The notes beneath the pieces are model-generated. The model was not told the DNA's origin and made no database searches. It was given only the letters and a program-made list of their open reading frames with translations. The translations under genes and the position numbers were made by a program. From NCBI GenBank assembly GCA_003214055.1, contig QCMD01000004.1, forward strand, positions 1-64,000: 64,000 nucleotides of DNA, in the 5' to 3' direction. This DNA is from Prochlorococcus sp. AG-418-K17 (GTDB lineage Bacteria > Cyanobacteriota > Cyanobacteriia > PCC-6307 > Cyanobiaceae). This document shows, piece by piece, positions 1-9,851 of the stretch (the stretch's first letter is position 1; the number at the start of each line of letters is the position of its first letter).

Positions 1-2850
1 GGTGGCAAAAGTGAAATATATGCAGCAAAACCAAGAACCGACAAGTTTAATCAAATAATTTGTTGGATTGAAGAGATTAACAAAAGGCTTAATTCTAATA
101 ATATGATTGATTTTATATATGATATTTCTAAAGATGATCTTTTATCTAAATATTTTTACGATAAAAATATATCTAAGGAAATTAATAAACATAATATAAA
201 ATTAGATTTTACTAAATTTAATTTATTACAAGATAAAATTTATAAAATAAAAGAAGGTTTTTATACCGAATTTGTAAGAATATTTACCCAATTAGCTTAT
301 ATAAAATTAATTGAATTAAAGAAAAGTTTTTCTATTTTCAACTTCAATGATCTAATAAAGACCGTAGAGAATACATTTCTAGATTCAGAAATTAGTAATA
401 GTATTACTCTATCTAAAATTCAAAAAAGATTTAAATGTGTCTTAGTAGATGAGTTTCAAGATACAGATAATACTCAGTGGAATTTAATAAAAAAGTTCTT
501 TAATACAAAAAATCATTTTTTACTTTGTGTAGGTGATCCAAAACAAGCGATCTACAAATTTAGAGGTGGAGATATTGAAACTTACTTAGATGCAAGATCA
601 AATGCAATTGAAGTTTTTAGTCTTACAGATAACTATAGATCCTCAAAAAAGTTAATCGATGTTCTTAATAAACTTTATAAGAATGGACTTAAACAATCAA
701 AACTAAAATATAGAAAATTAACCTCTAAAATTAATGAGAATATTTATTCTGAATTTAAATTTAAGGATGTATTTGAAATTGTAGAATTTTCAAAAAAAGA
801 GACTGATATAGAGGATCTTGTAACTAATTATATAGTTAACTTTATTTTAAATAATAAGGAAATTGATATTAATAAAATTGCGATTCTTACATTAAATAAT
901 TCGCAATGCTTGGATTTTAAAAAAAAATTAAATCAGTTTAACCTCCCATGCAAAATTAAAAATAAACAAAATATTTTTGATACAGAAGCAAGTTCTCTAC
1001 TATTTTTATTCATTGAATGTCTATTAAATCCGAGGTTTTTAAAAAATATAACTTTGCTTGCTACCTCAAAGTTTATAGAAATAGAATTAGAAGAATTACA
1101 TGATGATGGAATAAGTGATAATTTAGAAATTTTAATTAATAAATGCATTACTTGGTCCCAGGAACTAAAAGAAAAAGGTTTTTTAAACATTGTTAATGAA
1201 CTGCTTATAAATTACAAGTCATCCTCGATTATTCAAGATTCAGATTTAAATTCAAATTTATTTCAACTTTCAGAAATTGTTGAAATAGAATTAATGAATA
1301 ATGATTTTAATCTTAATAAAGTTTTTAAATGGTATAAAAATCAGTTAGATCATATTTTAAGAATTTGTACTGGAGAAGATTTTTTGACGAAAGATTATAA
1401 TCTTCAAAATGGAATAAATCTTTCTACCATTCATAGTAGTAAGGGCCTCGAATTTGAAATAGTCCTATGTCCATATCTCTCAATTATTTCAAATAAGTCA
1501 AATAAAATTAAAGGACCTCTTTGGAAATCAAATATTGATAGAAACATATATATTAATATTTCTAATAATTATGCAAAGGTTGAAAAATTTAAATTAATAG
1601 AGGAAGAAGATGTATTTAAAGAGAGTGAGAGGTTAATTTATGTAGCACTTACAAGGAGTAAATATAAACTTATTGTTTTTAATGATTTAGAAGATACAAA
1701 CAATATTTTAAATAATGATTTACTAAATAATTTGGAAAATATCAATATTTATAAGTCTACTTTTCAAGTCAGGATAGAAAAAGAGAAAATAAAAGATATT
1801 TTTGCTAAGTTCCAAACCAACCGATTGAATAATAAGCTGTGGAAAATTGATAACGTTAATAAGAAAATATCTAAAGAATTTAATTCTGATCAATTTATTT
1901 CTTATTCAAGTTATTCTTCTTGGATACGTAAAGATAAAAATATTGATGCAGTCATTAATCAATATAAGGATTATGAAGATAATATATCAATTATCAAAGA
2001 TTCTAATATTAGAAAATCAAAGAATTATCCTAATTATTTTTCTTATCCAAATCCCTTAAGTGAATTTCCAAAAGGAACTATTGCAGGTACTTGTCTGCAT
2101 AAAATAATAGAAAGATTTGAATTTAGAAACGATAATATTCAAGAATTATTTGATTTAATTATTGAGGAATTAAACTTTCATCAAATAGATACTTCTTTGG
2201 CTTTTAAAGTAAAAGAAGCGATTTTAAGGATTATAAATATATCATTAGGAAGTGAATTACAAAACAAGAAACTAGTTGACATTCCAAATGAATACTTAAT
2301 TAAGGAGCTTAAATATGATTTAACTCTATCTTATGAAGGTAGAAATATTAATTCAAATGATATATCAAAATGCTTTTTTTTAGATCAGGGATATGAATTT
2401 GGTGAAGAATATGCAAATAAAATTAATGATCTTCAAATTATGAATAAAGGCTTTCATTCAGGATGTATTGATTGTGTGTTCCCTGTAGGTAATAAATTAG
2501 AAGATAGTAAATGGTGGATAATTGATTGGAAAAGTAATTTTATTTCTGGTAGTGATAATAGTGATTGTTTACCAAGAAACTATAACTATGAAAATATGAA
2601 AAATGAAATGATTAAACATCATTATCCATTGCAATCTCATCTTTATTTATTAGCATTGCATAGATTATTAAAGTGGCGACTTAAAAATTATCAACCACAT
2701 AAACATCTAGGAGGATATATTTATTTGTTTTTAAAGGGATTGCCAGATTTTGAATTATTTGAAAAATCCAATTCTAAAGATATTTCTCCAGGTATTTTTA
2801 TTGGCAAAGCACCTTTAAAGAGAATTAATTATTTAGATAACCTTTTTTAG
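1..2850 (+). CDS. recB: RecB, exodeoxyribonuclease V beta subunit (5' end outside the window)
   Basis: C-terminal part of the RecB subunit of the RecBCD helicase-nuclease, which processes double-strand DNA ends for recombination repair. The frame is open from base 1, so the start and the Walker A motif lie upstream. UvrD/Rep-type superfamily 1 helicase motifs are visible: VDEFQDTD (about 445-468), GDPKQAIYKFRGGD (about 532-573), NYRSS, STIHSSKGLE (about 1421-1450) and LIYVALTRSK (about 1634-1663). The C-terminal nuclease domain keeps the GCIDCVF and IIDWKSN segments (about 2461-2541), matching the catalytic Asp...Asp-x-Lys pattern of the RecB nuclease. recD follows after one base, so the two are co-transcribed. 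recC is expected upstream but is not seen. Confidence 0.95.
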   Translation, partial: GGKSEIYAAKPRTDKFNQIICWIEEINKRLNSNNMIDFIYDISKDDLLSKYFYDKNISKEINKHNIKLDFTKFNLLQDKIYKIKEGFYTEFVRIFTQLAYIKLIELKKSFSIFNFNDLIKTVENTFLDSEISNSITLSKIQKRFKCVLVDEFQDTDNTQWNLIKKFFNTKNHFLLCVGDPKQAIYKFRGGDIETYLDARSNAIEVFSLTDNYRSSKKLIDVLNKLYKNGLKQSKLKYRKLTSKINENIYSEFKFKDVFEIVEFSKKETDIEDLVTNYIVNFILNNKEIDINKIAILTLNNSQCLDFKKKLNQFNLPCKIKNKQNIFDTEASSLLFLFIECLLNPRFLKNITLLATSKFIEIELEELHDDGISDNLEILINKCITWSQELKEKGFLNIVNELLINYKSSSIIQDSDLNSNLFQLSEIVEIELMNNDFNLNKVFKWYKNQLDHILRICTGEDFLTKDYNLQNGINLSTIHSSKGLEFEIVLCPYLSIISNKSNKIKGPLWKSNIDRNIYINISNNYAKVEKFKLIEEEDVFKESERLIYVALTRSKYKLIVFNDLEDTNNILNNDLLNNLENINIYKSTFQVRIEKEKIKDIFAKFQTNRLNNKLWKIDNVNKKISKEFNSDQFISYSSYSSWIRKDKNIDAVINQYKDYEDNISIIKDSNIRKSKNYPNYFSYPNPLSEFPKGTIAGTCLHKIIERFEFRNDNIQELFDLIIEELNFHQIDTSLAFKVKEAILRIINISLGSELQNKKLVDIPNEYLIKELKYDLTLSYEGRNINSNDISKCFFLDQGYEFGEEYANKINDLQIMNKGFHSGCIDCVFPVGNKLEDSKWWIIDWKSNFISGSDNSDCLPRNYNYENMKNEMIKHHYPLQSHLYLLALHRLLKWRLKNYQPHKHLGGYIYLFLKGLPDFELFEKSNSKDISPGIFIGKAPLKRINYLDNLF

Positions 2851-2851
2851 A

Positions 2852-4555
2852 ATGACTAAAACTACTACTGATATTGAAAAGTTCCAATATGATCATATAT
2901 TTAATTTAATCTTAGGTATTTTCAAATTCAATGAAAAAAAATATGGAAATTTCGTAAAAGATGTAATAAGAATTTTATTAGAGTTTGAAAAAAATGGTGA
3001 AACTATTATTGATGTGGATAATAGTTTAATAATCTTTGAATTATTAGAAGATGGCTGGCCAAATATACATATAGATGTTCTAAAAAATATAGGCTTGATA
3101 GGTTCCCTTAATTCGCCATTCTTATTAGTAAATAGAAAATTATCCCTATCAAAATGGTCAAAAAAGATAGAAAGAGTTATTAATTTATTTCTAAAAAAAA
3201 TAGATACCGATAATTTAATGAACTCTAAAATTTATAAGAATGATAATAAAATTGTTCAAATTAAAAATATATTTAAATATTCAAACTTAGTTTTCCTTCA
3301 AGGAGGACCAGGTACGGGTAAAACTACTTTAATAATAAAGTTAATACTAGAACTCCTCAGAATTGATAACTTTTTAAATATTGGTTTGTCTGCTCCAACT
3401 GGTAAAGCTACAGCTCGTCTAAAAGAAGCTCTTAATGATAAAAAAAATATTTCCTTCAGCAAATTTCTAGACCAAATAGAATTTCAAACTTTACATAGAT
3501 GGATTTTAAATTTTCAAAATAAATCTCTTAAGTTGAAATTTAAACTAAAAGAACTTGATATTTTCATAATTGATGAAATGTCAATGGTTAATATCGATTT
3601 AATTGAATCAGTTTTAAATTTGCTAGCAAAGGACTGTAAAATTATTTTAGTTGGAGATAAAAATCAATTGTCTCCAGTAAATAACTGTTCTATCTGGAAT
3701 TATTTGTTTGAATATTGTGATAATAGTTCAATAAAATCTTGCGTAGTAAATTTAGAAAAAACTTTTAGAAATACTGGTGATATAGCATTAATAAGTAGCT
3801 TAATATTTAATAATGATTTTTCTTTACTTAATCAAAAGATAAAAGAATTAGAAAAGGATAATAATTCAAAAGAAATTACTATTTCAAAAAGTAGAGAAAA
3901 AGATATTCCAAAACATCTATTTTTTTCGATTACAAGTCATCTAAGACAGTTGAATCTTTCAACTTCAAATTTAAGTAAAAAAAAATATATATTTGATGAG
4001 AGTATTGATAATTTATTGCTTAATGAAAAAGATTTAGTAGATAAGATATTTCTGGATTTACAAAGTCATTTGATTTTATGCGAAAAAAATTCCGGAATAT
4101 GGAGTGTTGAATATTTGAATGAAATTGTTTTTGGTCAACAAAAACCCTATGACCTTAAAACCCTTAACGAGGGGGTTCCAATCATGTGTACAAAAAATAA
4201 TAATGAACTTGGATTGTCAAATGGGGATATCGGAGTACTAATAGGTTTAAAAAATAAAAGAAAATATCTTTTTAGAAAATTTAATGATAACAACGAAGAA
4301 ATTGTCGTATTAATTGATCCATCTAATTTAGAAAATGTTGTCCCAGCAATAGCCATTACTATACATAAATCACAAGGAAGTGAATCTGAAAAAGTAAGCA
4401 TTTTGTGGTCACAAAAGTATAGAAGGAATCAATATGCTTTAAAAGAAAAAAAAGATAATGAAAATATTTTTTGCAGAGATAATTTTGAAAAAAGGTTATT
4501 TTATACTGCTGTTACAAGAGCGAAAAAATTTCTAGATGTATATTATTTAAATTAA
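2852..4555 (+). CDS. recD: RecD, exodeoxyribonuclease V alpha subunit
   Basis: The 5'-3' helicase subunit of RecBCD, 567 residues. Superfamily 1B motifs are intact: Walker A GGPGTGKTT (about 151-159), APTGKATARL just after it, Walker B IIDEMSM (about 239-245), VGDKNQLSPV (about 267-276), AITIHKSQG (about 499-507) and FYTAVTRAKKF near the C-terminus. The N-terminal region of about 145 residues is poorly conserved, as is usual for the RecB-interacting part of RecD. The ATG is one base after the recB stop, giving translationally coupled subunits. No frameshift or missing motif was seen, so the enzyme should be functional. Confidence 0.95.
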   Translation: MTKTTTDIEKFQYDHIFNLILGIFKFNEKKYGNFVKDVIRILLEFEKNGETIIDVDNSLIIFELLEDGWPNIHIDVLKNIGLIGSLNSPFLLVNRKLSLSKWSKKIERVINLFLKKIDTDNLMNSKIYKNDNKIVQIKNIFKYSNLVFLQGGPGTGKTTLIIKLILELLRIDNFLNIGLSAPTGKATARLKEALNDKKNISFSKFLDQIEFQTLHRWILNFQNKSLKLKFKLKELDIFIIDEMSMVNIDLIESVLNLLAKDCKIILVGDKNQLSPVNNCSIWNYLFEYCDNSSIKSCVVNLEKTFRNTGDIALISSLIFNNDFSLLNQKIKELEKDNNSKEITISKSREKDIPKHLFFSITSHLRQLNLSTSNLSKKKYIFDESIDNLLLNEKDLVDKIFLDLQSHLILCEKNSGIWSVEYLNEIVFGQQKPYDLKTLNEGVPIMCTKNNNELGLSNGDIGVLIGLKNKRKYLFRKFNDNNEEIVVLIDPSNLENVVPAIAITIHKSQGSESEKVSILWSQKYRRNQYALKEKKDNENIFCRDNFEKRLFYTAVTRAKKFLDVYYLN

Positions 4556-4659
4556 AATTTTTTTTGTGATATTAGTAAGATCTTCACCCCAAGATGTTAG
4601 ATTAGTATTTCGGCTCTGTAAGGCTAGTCAACAATTTAAGTCAATTTAGATATTTGTTG

Positions 4660-4688
4660 AATGCCTAATCAGAAGATTATTAGGCATT
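4660..4688 (+). promoter_or_regulatory. Perfect 10-bp hairpin at the helicase start codon
   Basis: AATGCCTAAT at 4660-4669 is the exact reverse complement of ATTAGGCATT at 4679-4688, with a 9-base loop. The hairpin ends four bases before the ATG at 4693 and encloses the only purine-rich (AGG) stretch where a ribosome would bind. No U-run follows, so it does not look like a terminator for recD. A translational control hairpin for the RNA helicase is the best inference; there is no experimental support. Confidence 0.5.
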
Positions 4689-4692
4689 TAAA

Positions 4693-6486
4693 ATGGCTTT
4701 AAAAAAAGATAGTAACTCGCTTGGTAGTGAGCAGGAAAAATCTCAGAATGAAGATAATTCCCTTCTTGAGTTAAAGAACTTAGAGAACAAAAAAGAAATT
4801 GAATCTCAACCTTTGGAAGTATCAAAAGGTAATGAGAATGAGAATGAGAATGAGAATGGATTTCTCGATTTCGGGTTTAATCAATCAATCATAAGTTCGT
4901 TAATAAATAAAGGATATAAAAATCCAACTCCCATACAAAAAGCTGCAATTCCGGAACTAATGTTAGGCAGAGATTTACTAGGCCAAGCACAAACAGGGAC
5001 AGGAAAGACTGCAGCTTTCGCATTACCATTAATAGAAAAACTTGCAGATAATAAAGAATTAAATGCCAAGGTTTTAGTTATGACTCCTACAAGAGAACTA
5101 GCAACTCAGGTGGCAGAATCTTTTAAAAGTTATAGTTCTGAATCTAGTAATTTTAAGACGGTTGCAATATATGGAGGAACCGATTATCGAAATCAAATTT
5201 CTGCATTGAAAAGAAAAGTTGACGTAGTAGTTGGGACCCCAGGCCGAATAATGGATCATATAAGGCAGGGGACTTTTAAAATTAAAGATATAAATTGTCT
5301 TGTTTTAGATGAGGCAGATGAAATGTTAAATATGGGTTTTCTTGAAGATATTGAATGGATAATAGATCAACTTCCGGAAAATAAGCAGATGGTATTGTTT
5401 TCAGCAACAATGCCTAGTGAGATAAGAAGTATAGCAAAAAAATATTTAAATGATCCGGCCGAAATATTAATCAAAAGTGTCAAAAAAGAAACTCAATTAA
5501 TTTCGCAAAAATTTCTATATGTACAAAGGCATCATAAGTTAGATGCTTTAAAAAGAATATTAGAACTTAATAACGAGGGAGTAATTATTTTTGTGAGGAC
5601 AAAACTACTTACTACTTCAATAGCTGAAGCTTTAGAGAATTCAGGTCATACAGTGGCAGTACTTAATGGAGATATACCTCAAAATCAAAGAGAAAATACT
5701 GTAGATAGATTAAAAAAAGGATTTATTAATATCCTTGTAGCAACCGATGTCGCGGCTAGAGGATTAGATGTTGAGAGGATAAAACTTGTTGTTAATTACG
5801 ATTTTCCTTTTGACAAGGAAACATATACTCATAGAATTGGAAGAACTGGAAGGGCAGGTAGATCAGGAGAAGCAATTTTATTTGTAAATCAAAGAGAAAA
5901 ATATTTTCTGCGAAACTTAGAAAACTCAACAAGAACTAAGATTGAAGAAATTAATATACCAAGTAATAAAATAATAAATGAAAAAAGGATGGAGAAACTT
6001 ATAGAGAATGTTAATGAGAGTTCTTTAGTTAAAGATGAAAATGAAGAAAATAAAGCTTTGATTATTGATGTACTAGATAATTTAAAAGAAAAATACTCTA
6101 TGGATGACTCAAATATTGCTATGGCGGCGATTAATTTAGTAATAGGTAATAAATCATTTTTTGTTAATGAAGATGATTCTTGGATTAATAAACAAAATAA
6201 TACTGATCGAAATAGATCAAATAGAAATAGTAATAATCGTATGAGAAATTCAAATAGAAGAAATAATTATCAAAATGATTCTTTTGAAACCTACAAATTT
6301 AACTTTGGTAAATTTGATGGAATTAGAGTTGCAAATATCATATCCTCAATCTGTAATTCAACTAATATAAATGGAAGATCAATAGGTAAGATACAGATTT
6401 TTAATGATTACAGTTTGGTAGATTTACCCAGAGATCTGCATAGAGAAACTAAAAATAAATTAAAAAAAATTAAAGTCAGAAACTAG
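4693..6486 (+). CDS. deaD: DEAD-box ATP-dependent RNA helicase (CsdA/DeaD type)
   Basis: RNA helicase of 597 residues that unwinds RNA duplexes; relatives act in ribosome assembly, mRNA decay and cold adaptation. The core has all motifs in order: Q motif PTPIQ (about 77-81), AQTGTGKTAA (about 98-107), PTRELA, TPGR, DEAD (about 206-209), SAT (about 237-239), ARGLDV (about 355) and HRIGRTGRAG (about 379). A polar Asn/Arg-rich linker lies at about 506-535, followed by a DbpA-type RNA-binding domain (about 535-597, FDGIRVANI...GRSIGKIQIF). The first 55 residues are an acidic low-complexity extension with an ENENENEN run from a hexanucleotide repeat. A hairpin abuts the start codon. Confidence 0.95.
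   Translation: MALKKDSNSLGSEQEKSQNEDNSLLELKNLENKKEIESQPLEVSKGNENENENENGFLDFGFNQSIISSLINKGYKNPTPIQKAAIPELMLGRDLLGQAQTGTGKTAAFALPLIEKLADNKELNAKVLVMTPTRELATQVAESFKSYSSESSNFKTVAIYGGTDYRNQISALKRKVDVVVGTPGRIMDHIRQGTFKIKDINCLVLDEADEMLNMGFLEDIEWIIDQLPENKQMVLFSATMPSEIRSIAKKYLNDPAEILIKSVKKETQLISQKFLYVQRHHKLDALKRILELNNEGVIIFVRTKLLTTSIAEALENSGHTVAVLNGDIPQNQRENTVDRLKKGFINILVATDVAARGLDVERIKLVVNYDFPFDKETYTHRIGRTGRAGRSGEAILFVNQREKYFLRNLENSTRTKIEEINIPSNKIINEKRMEKLIENVNESSLVKDENEENKALIIDVLDNLKEKYSMDDSNIAMAAINLVIGNKSFFVNEDDSWINKQNNTDRNRSNRNSNNRMRNSNRRNNYQNDSFETYKFNFGKFDGIRVANIISSICNSTNINGRSIGKIQIFNDYSLVDLPRDLHRETKNKLKKIKVRN
4831..4858 (+). repeat. (AATGAG)n hexanucleotide tandem repeat
   Basis: Four exact AATGAG units followed by AATG, encoding alternating Asn-Glu in the disordered N-terminal extension of the DEAD-box helicase. 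The unit is a multiple of three, so gain or loss of copies would change tail length without a frameshift. Confidence 0.85.
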
Positions 6487-6495
6487 TGATATAGA

Positions 6496-6789
6496 ATGAA
6501 AATTAGCAAATATAATTTCTTTATTTTTGTGAATCTGATAATACTATTCAACTCCTTTAATAGTTATTATTTAGCTCAAACGAAACAAAATTCAATCATA
6601 AAATTATTTTGTCTTCAGAGTGTCAAAGAGGAGATGATCAAAGCAGAAATGGTATTTAGTGAAGAAATTGCGAATGAAACTTGTGATTGTTACTACGAAG
6701 AATTTATGCAAACTGCAAGTCATCAAGATGCAAAAACAAAATGTAAATTAGAAATTAAAGAAAATTTAAATCATAATAGAAAAATTTAA
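6496..6789 (+). CDS. Small secreted cysteine-containing protein, unknown function
   Basis: A 97-residue protein I do not recognise. The N-terminus has Lys residues, then a hydrophobic stretch (about residues 8-25), consistent with a signal peptide or anchor. The mature part has four cysteines (one near residue 36, a CDC pair near 65, and one near 82) in a short helical, Glu/Lys-rich domain. This suggests an oxidised periplasmic helical protein. It starts ten bases after the helicase stop and ends eleven bases before an ABC exporter, so it is probably in the same transcript. Codon use matches its neighbours. Confidence 0.7.
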   Translation: MKISKYNFFIFVNLIILFNSFNSYYLAQTKQNSIIKLFCLQSVKEEMIKAEMVFSEEIANETCDCYYEEFMQTASHQDAKTKCKLEIKENLNHNRKI

Positions 6790-6800
6790 TTATTATTTTT

Positions 6801-8573
6801 ATGAGGTCTAAGAAAAATCAAAATCCAATAATTAGACTTTATTTAAATCTGATTGAGGAAAGAAGGTTATTATTTTTTGCTTTTCTTAGTTCCATAATTA
6901 ATAAAATATTAGATTTAGCGCCCCCTGTAATAATTGGTCTTGCAGTGGATATAGTTGTTAAGGAACAGAATTCATGGATTGCTGGTTTTGGAATAAAAGA
7001 AGTTCCAGCACAATTGATTTTTCTTGCATTTGCTTCAGGAATAGTTTGGTCTGGCGAATCCTCCTTTGAATATTTATATTCGATTTTATGGAGAAATTTG
7101 GCTCAGTTATCGCAACATAAATTAAGAATAAAAGCTTATGAGCATATCCAGGAACTAGATATGGATTTTTTTGAAAATGATAATACTGGAAGGTTATTAT
7201 CTATTTTGAATGATGATATAAATCAACTCGAGAGATTTCTAGACCAAGGGGCTAATCAGATTATTCAGTTATTTATAACTGTCTTAATAATTGGGGGCAC
7301 TATGATTTTTGTCGCTCCAAAAATCGCTTTATTTGCTTTCTTTCCTATTCCAATTATATTTTTAGGATCAATTAAATTTCAAAGGAAGCTTGCTCCAAAA
7401 TACAGAGATGTTAGAAATAAAGCTGGACTGTTGGCATCAAGGCTTAATAATAATTTAAGTGGAATTCTAACCATAAAAAGTTTTACTAAAGAAAAATGGG
7501 AACTAAATAGATTAAATAAAGAAAGTCTCGATTATCAAAAAAGTAATAAGGCTGCAATAAAATTATCTTCTGCTTTTATCCCTCTTATAAGATTTGCAAT
7601 TTTATTTGCTTTTATAGCGATTCTATTAATTGGAGGTTTCCAAACTTGGAATAAGACACTTGATGTAGGTACTTATAGTTTTTTAGTGTTTATTACACAA
7701 AGACTATTATGGCCTTTAACTACTTTGGGGCATGTTTTAGATGATTTTCAGAGATCTATGGCTTCAATAGATAGAGTAATTGATCTCATAGATACGCCTA
7801 TAAAAATAAAAGATGGAAAAATAAAAATTGAACCTAAAGATATCAAAGGAGAAATTATTTTTAATAATGTAAATTTTAATTATCCTGGACGAGATTTAAC
7901 TTTAAAAAACATAAATTTCAAAATTGAAAATAACTCAACATTAGGAATTGTTGGTTTAACAGGTTCTGGGAAAAGTACAATAATAAAACTACTACTTAGA
8001 ATTTATGATAGTAATAATGGGTCAATAACCTTGGATGGGGTTTCCATTAAAGAAATAAATTTGAGGGATTTAAGAAAGTGTATCTCTTTAGTAAGTCAAG
8101 AAACTTATTTATTTCATGGCAGTGTACAAGAAAATATTGCGTATGGCTCAATCAACCCAAGTCTTAAAGATATTATTAAAGCTTCAAAGATTGCGGAAGC
8201 TCATAAATTTATTGAACAATTACCAGATGGTTATAAAACTATAGTGGGGGAAAGGGGCCAAAGGCTCTCAGGCGGGCAACGTCAAAGAATTGCCTTGGCG
8301 AGGGCTGTTTTAAAGGATGCTCCAATATTAATATTAGATGAAGCTACAGCGTCAGTTGATAATGAAACAGAGGCTTTAATTCAAAAATCGTTATCTAAAA
8401 TCACTAAAGAAAGAACAACTATAGTAATAGCTCATAGATTAAGCACTATAAAAAATGCGGATAATATTGTAGTTATTCATAAAGGTAAAATAGTTGAAAG
8501 CGGAAAACATGAAAAACTATTAGATCAGAACAAAATATATGCTGATTTGTGGAATGTTCAAGTAGGAATCTAG
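6801..8573 (+). CDS. ABC exporter, fused membrane and ATPase domains (MsbA/MDR-like)
   Basis: A 590-residue half-transporter expected to work as a homodimer in the inner membrane, exporting a lipid, drug or other hydrophobic molecule. Residues 1 to about 310 form the type-I exporter membrane domain with about six hydrophobic segments. The nucleotide-binding domain has Walker A GLTGSGKST (about 385-393), signature LSGGQRQR (about 489), Walker B ILILDEATASVD (about 512) and the H-loop histidine in IVIAHRLST. The substrate cannot be told from sequence; lipid A flippase-like (MsbA) and multidrug roles are both possible. The preceding small secreted protein may be a partner, but only position suggests this. 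Confidence 0.9.
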   Translation: MRSKKNQNPIIRLYLNLIEERRLLFFAFLSSIINKILDLAPPVIIGLAVDIVVKEQNSWIAGFGIKEVPAQLIFLAFASGIVWSGESSFEYLYSILWRNLAQLSQHKLRIKAYEHIQELDMDFFENDNTGRLLSILNDDINQLERFLDQGANQIIQLFITVLIIGGTMIFVAPKIALFAFFPIPIIFLGSIKFQRKLAPKYRDVRNKAGLLASRLNNNLSGILTIKSFTKEKWELNRLNKESLDYQKSNKAAIKLSSAFIPLIRFAILFAFIAILLIGGFQTWNKTLDVGTYSFLVFITQRLLWPLTTLGHVLDDFQRSMASIDRVIDLIDTPIKIKDGKIKIEPKDIKGEIIFNNVNFNYPGRDLTLKNINFKIENNSTLGIVGLTGSGKSTIIKLLLRIYDSNNGSITLDGVSIKEINLRDLRKCISLVSQETYLFHGSVQENIAYGSINPSLKDIIKASKIAEAHKFIEQLPDGYKTIVGERGQRLSGGQRQRIALARAVLKDAPILILDEATASVDNETEALIQKSLSKITKERTTIVIAHRLSTIKNADNIVVIHKGKIVESGKHEKLLDQNKIYADLWNVQVGI

Positions 8574-8587
8574 TAAGAATTTCTAAA

Positions 8588-9145
8588 CTATATCAAGAAG
8601 TTAAATGATTCAATTACGTTACTAAACATACCGTCAACTTTATTCCACCTTTCTTCATTTGTTCCCACAGCGAAAGTGTAAAGTGTTCCTCTATCAATTA
8701 CGACAGTAGCTAATTCATGTCTTGCCTGTTCATTTAAATTTAATTCATATTCTAAATCATAGAAAATATGATTGGATGCCTCCCTCTTATTGGCATTTAT
8801 AAGTTTTACCTCTCTACCAGAACCTTCGGGAGCAATGACTTTATCAATTAATGTTTGACCTACTTCGCTTGGGCTTCCTAATTGCTCTAATTGAACCTCT
8901 TTATTGACATCAGAAATAACTAAACTCAAGGTCTCATTACTATTTATTAAATCATGATAAATAATTTCAGGTCCTCCATCGACTTTTACTCTAGTCCATC
9001 CTGTTGGATACAAAAAAGCATATCTACCATCTGGACTCTGATAAGCTTCTAATCCCGCATTTAGTCCGCCACTACAAGCACTCAGTGTTAAGCACAAAAA
9101 AACTAAAAATAAATATTTGAAAGGGTTAAATTTAATATTTTTCAT
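8588..9145 (-). CDS. PsbP-domain lipoprotein (CyanoP-like)
   Basis: A 185-residue thylakoid or periplasmic lipoprotein of the PsbP family, whose cyanobacterial member (CyanoP) assists photosystem II assembly on the lumenal side. A hydrophobic signal sequence ends in the lipobox LSAC, with Cys24 as the predicted lipidated residue. The mature protein begins with the family-typical region YQSPDGRYAFLYPTGW and continues through a beta-rich domain with FNFLI at the end. It is transcribed alone, converging with the ABC exporter gene and diverging from recR. Membership is clear. Equating it with CyanoP rather than another PsbP-like paralogue is inference from its length and lipobox. Confidence 0.88.
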   Translation of the reverse strand: MKNIKFNPFKYLFLVFLCLTLSACSGGLNAGLEAYQSPDGRYAFLYPTGWTRVKVDGGPEIIYHDLINSNETLSLVISDVNKEVQLEQLGSPSEVGQTLIDKVIAPEGSGREVKLINANKREASNHIFYDLEYELNLNEQARHELATVVIDRGTLYTFAVGTNEERWNKVDGMFSNVIESFNFLI

Positions 9146-9248
9146 TTTGTTTGAAATTACTAACTAAAAACATAATAAGACATTAAAAGCAAACAATTAT
9201 GGCAATTCGGAATTTTGCGTCTAAATTATCTCTAGAAATAGTTTAATT

Positions 9249-9848
9249 TTGATTACTTATACAAAACCACTTTCAAAATTAATCGGTCATTTTGAGAAAT
9301 TCCCAGGGATTGGTCCAAGAACTGCGCAACGATTAGCCCTGTTTATTTTAAAACAACCTGAAAGTACAATAAGAGATTTTTCAAAGGCTCTGTTAGAGGC
9401 ACATAGTAATGTTGGTCGTTGCAAAAAATGTTTCAATTTGACTTCAGAAGATGAATGCGAAATTTGTAGAAATATTGAAAGAAATCAAAAACTAATCTGT
9501 GTAGTAGCAGAAACTAAAGATTTGCTTGCTTTGGAGCGCGCCAGAGAATTTAAAGGTGTTTACCATGTTATTGGTGGTTTAATATCCCCAATGGATTCTG
9601 TTGGCCCCGAACTCTTAGAAATAAGAAGCTTGGTAGAAAGAGTTAGTAAGTCTGAAATAGATGAGATCATATTGGCATTGACCCCAAGTGTTGAGGGAGA
9701 CACAACAAGTCTTTATATTGGGAAATTGTTAGCCCCTTTTACTAAAGTTACGAGGATTGCATATGGGCTACCAATGGGTAGTGAACTTGAATACGTGGAT
9801 GAAGTTACACTTGCAAGGGCCTTAGAAGGCAGAACAAAACTAAATTAG
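9249..9848 (+). CDS. recR: Recombination mediator RecR
   Basis: RecR works with RecF/RecO to load RecA on gapped DNA. The protein is 199 residues, the usual length. It has an N-terminal helix-hairpin-helix ([13 protein letters not shown]), a four-cysteine zinc finger beginning at Cys58 (CKKC...CEIC), and a TOPRIM domain ([15 protein letters not shown] onward) ending with [22 protein letters not shown]. The start is TTG, because no ATG fits the conserved N-terminus. No strong Shine-Dalgarno is visible. lipA begins three bases after the stop, so the two are co-transcribed. Confidence 0.96.
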   Translation: MITYTKPLSKLIGHFEKFPGIGPRTAQRLALFILKQPESTIRDFSKALLEAHSNVGRCKKCFNLTSEDECEICRNIERNQKLICVVAETKDLLALERAREFKGVYHVIGGLISPMDSVGPELLEIRSLVERVSKSEIDEIILALTPSVEGDTTSLYIGKLLAPFTKVTRIAYGLPMGSELEYVDEVTLARALEGRTKLN

Positions 9849-9851
9849 ACA

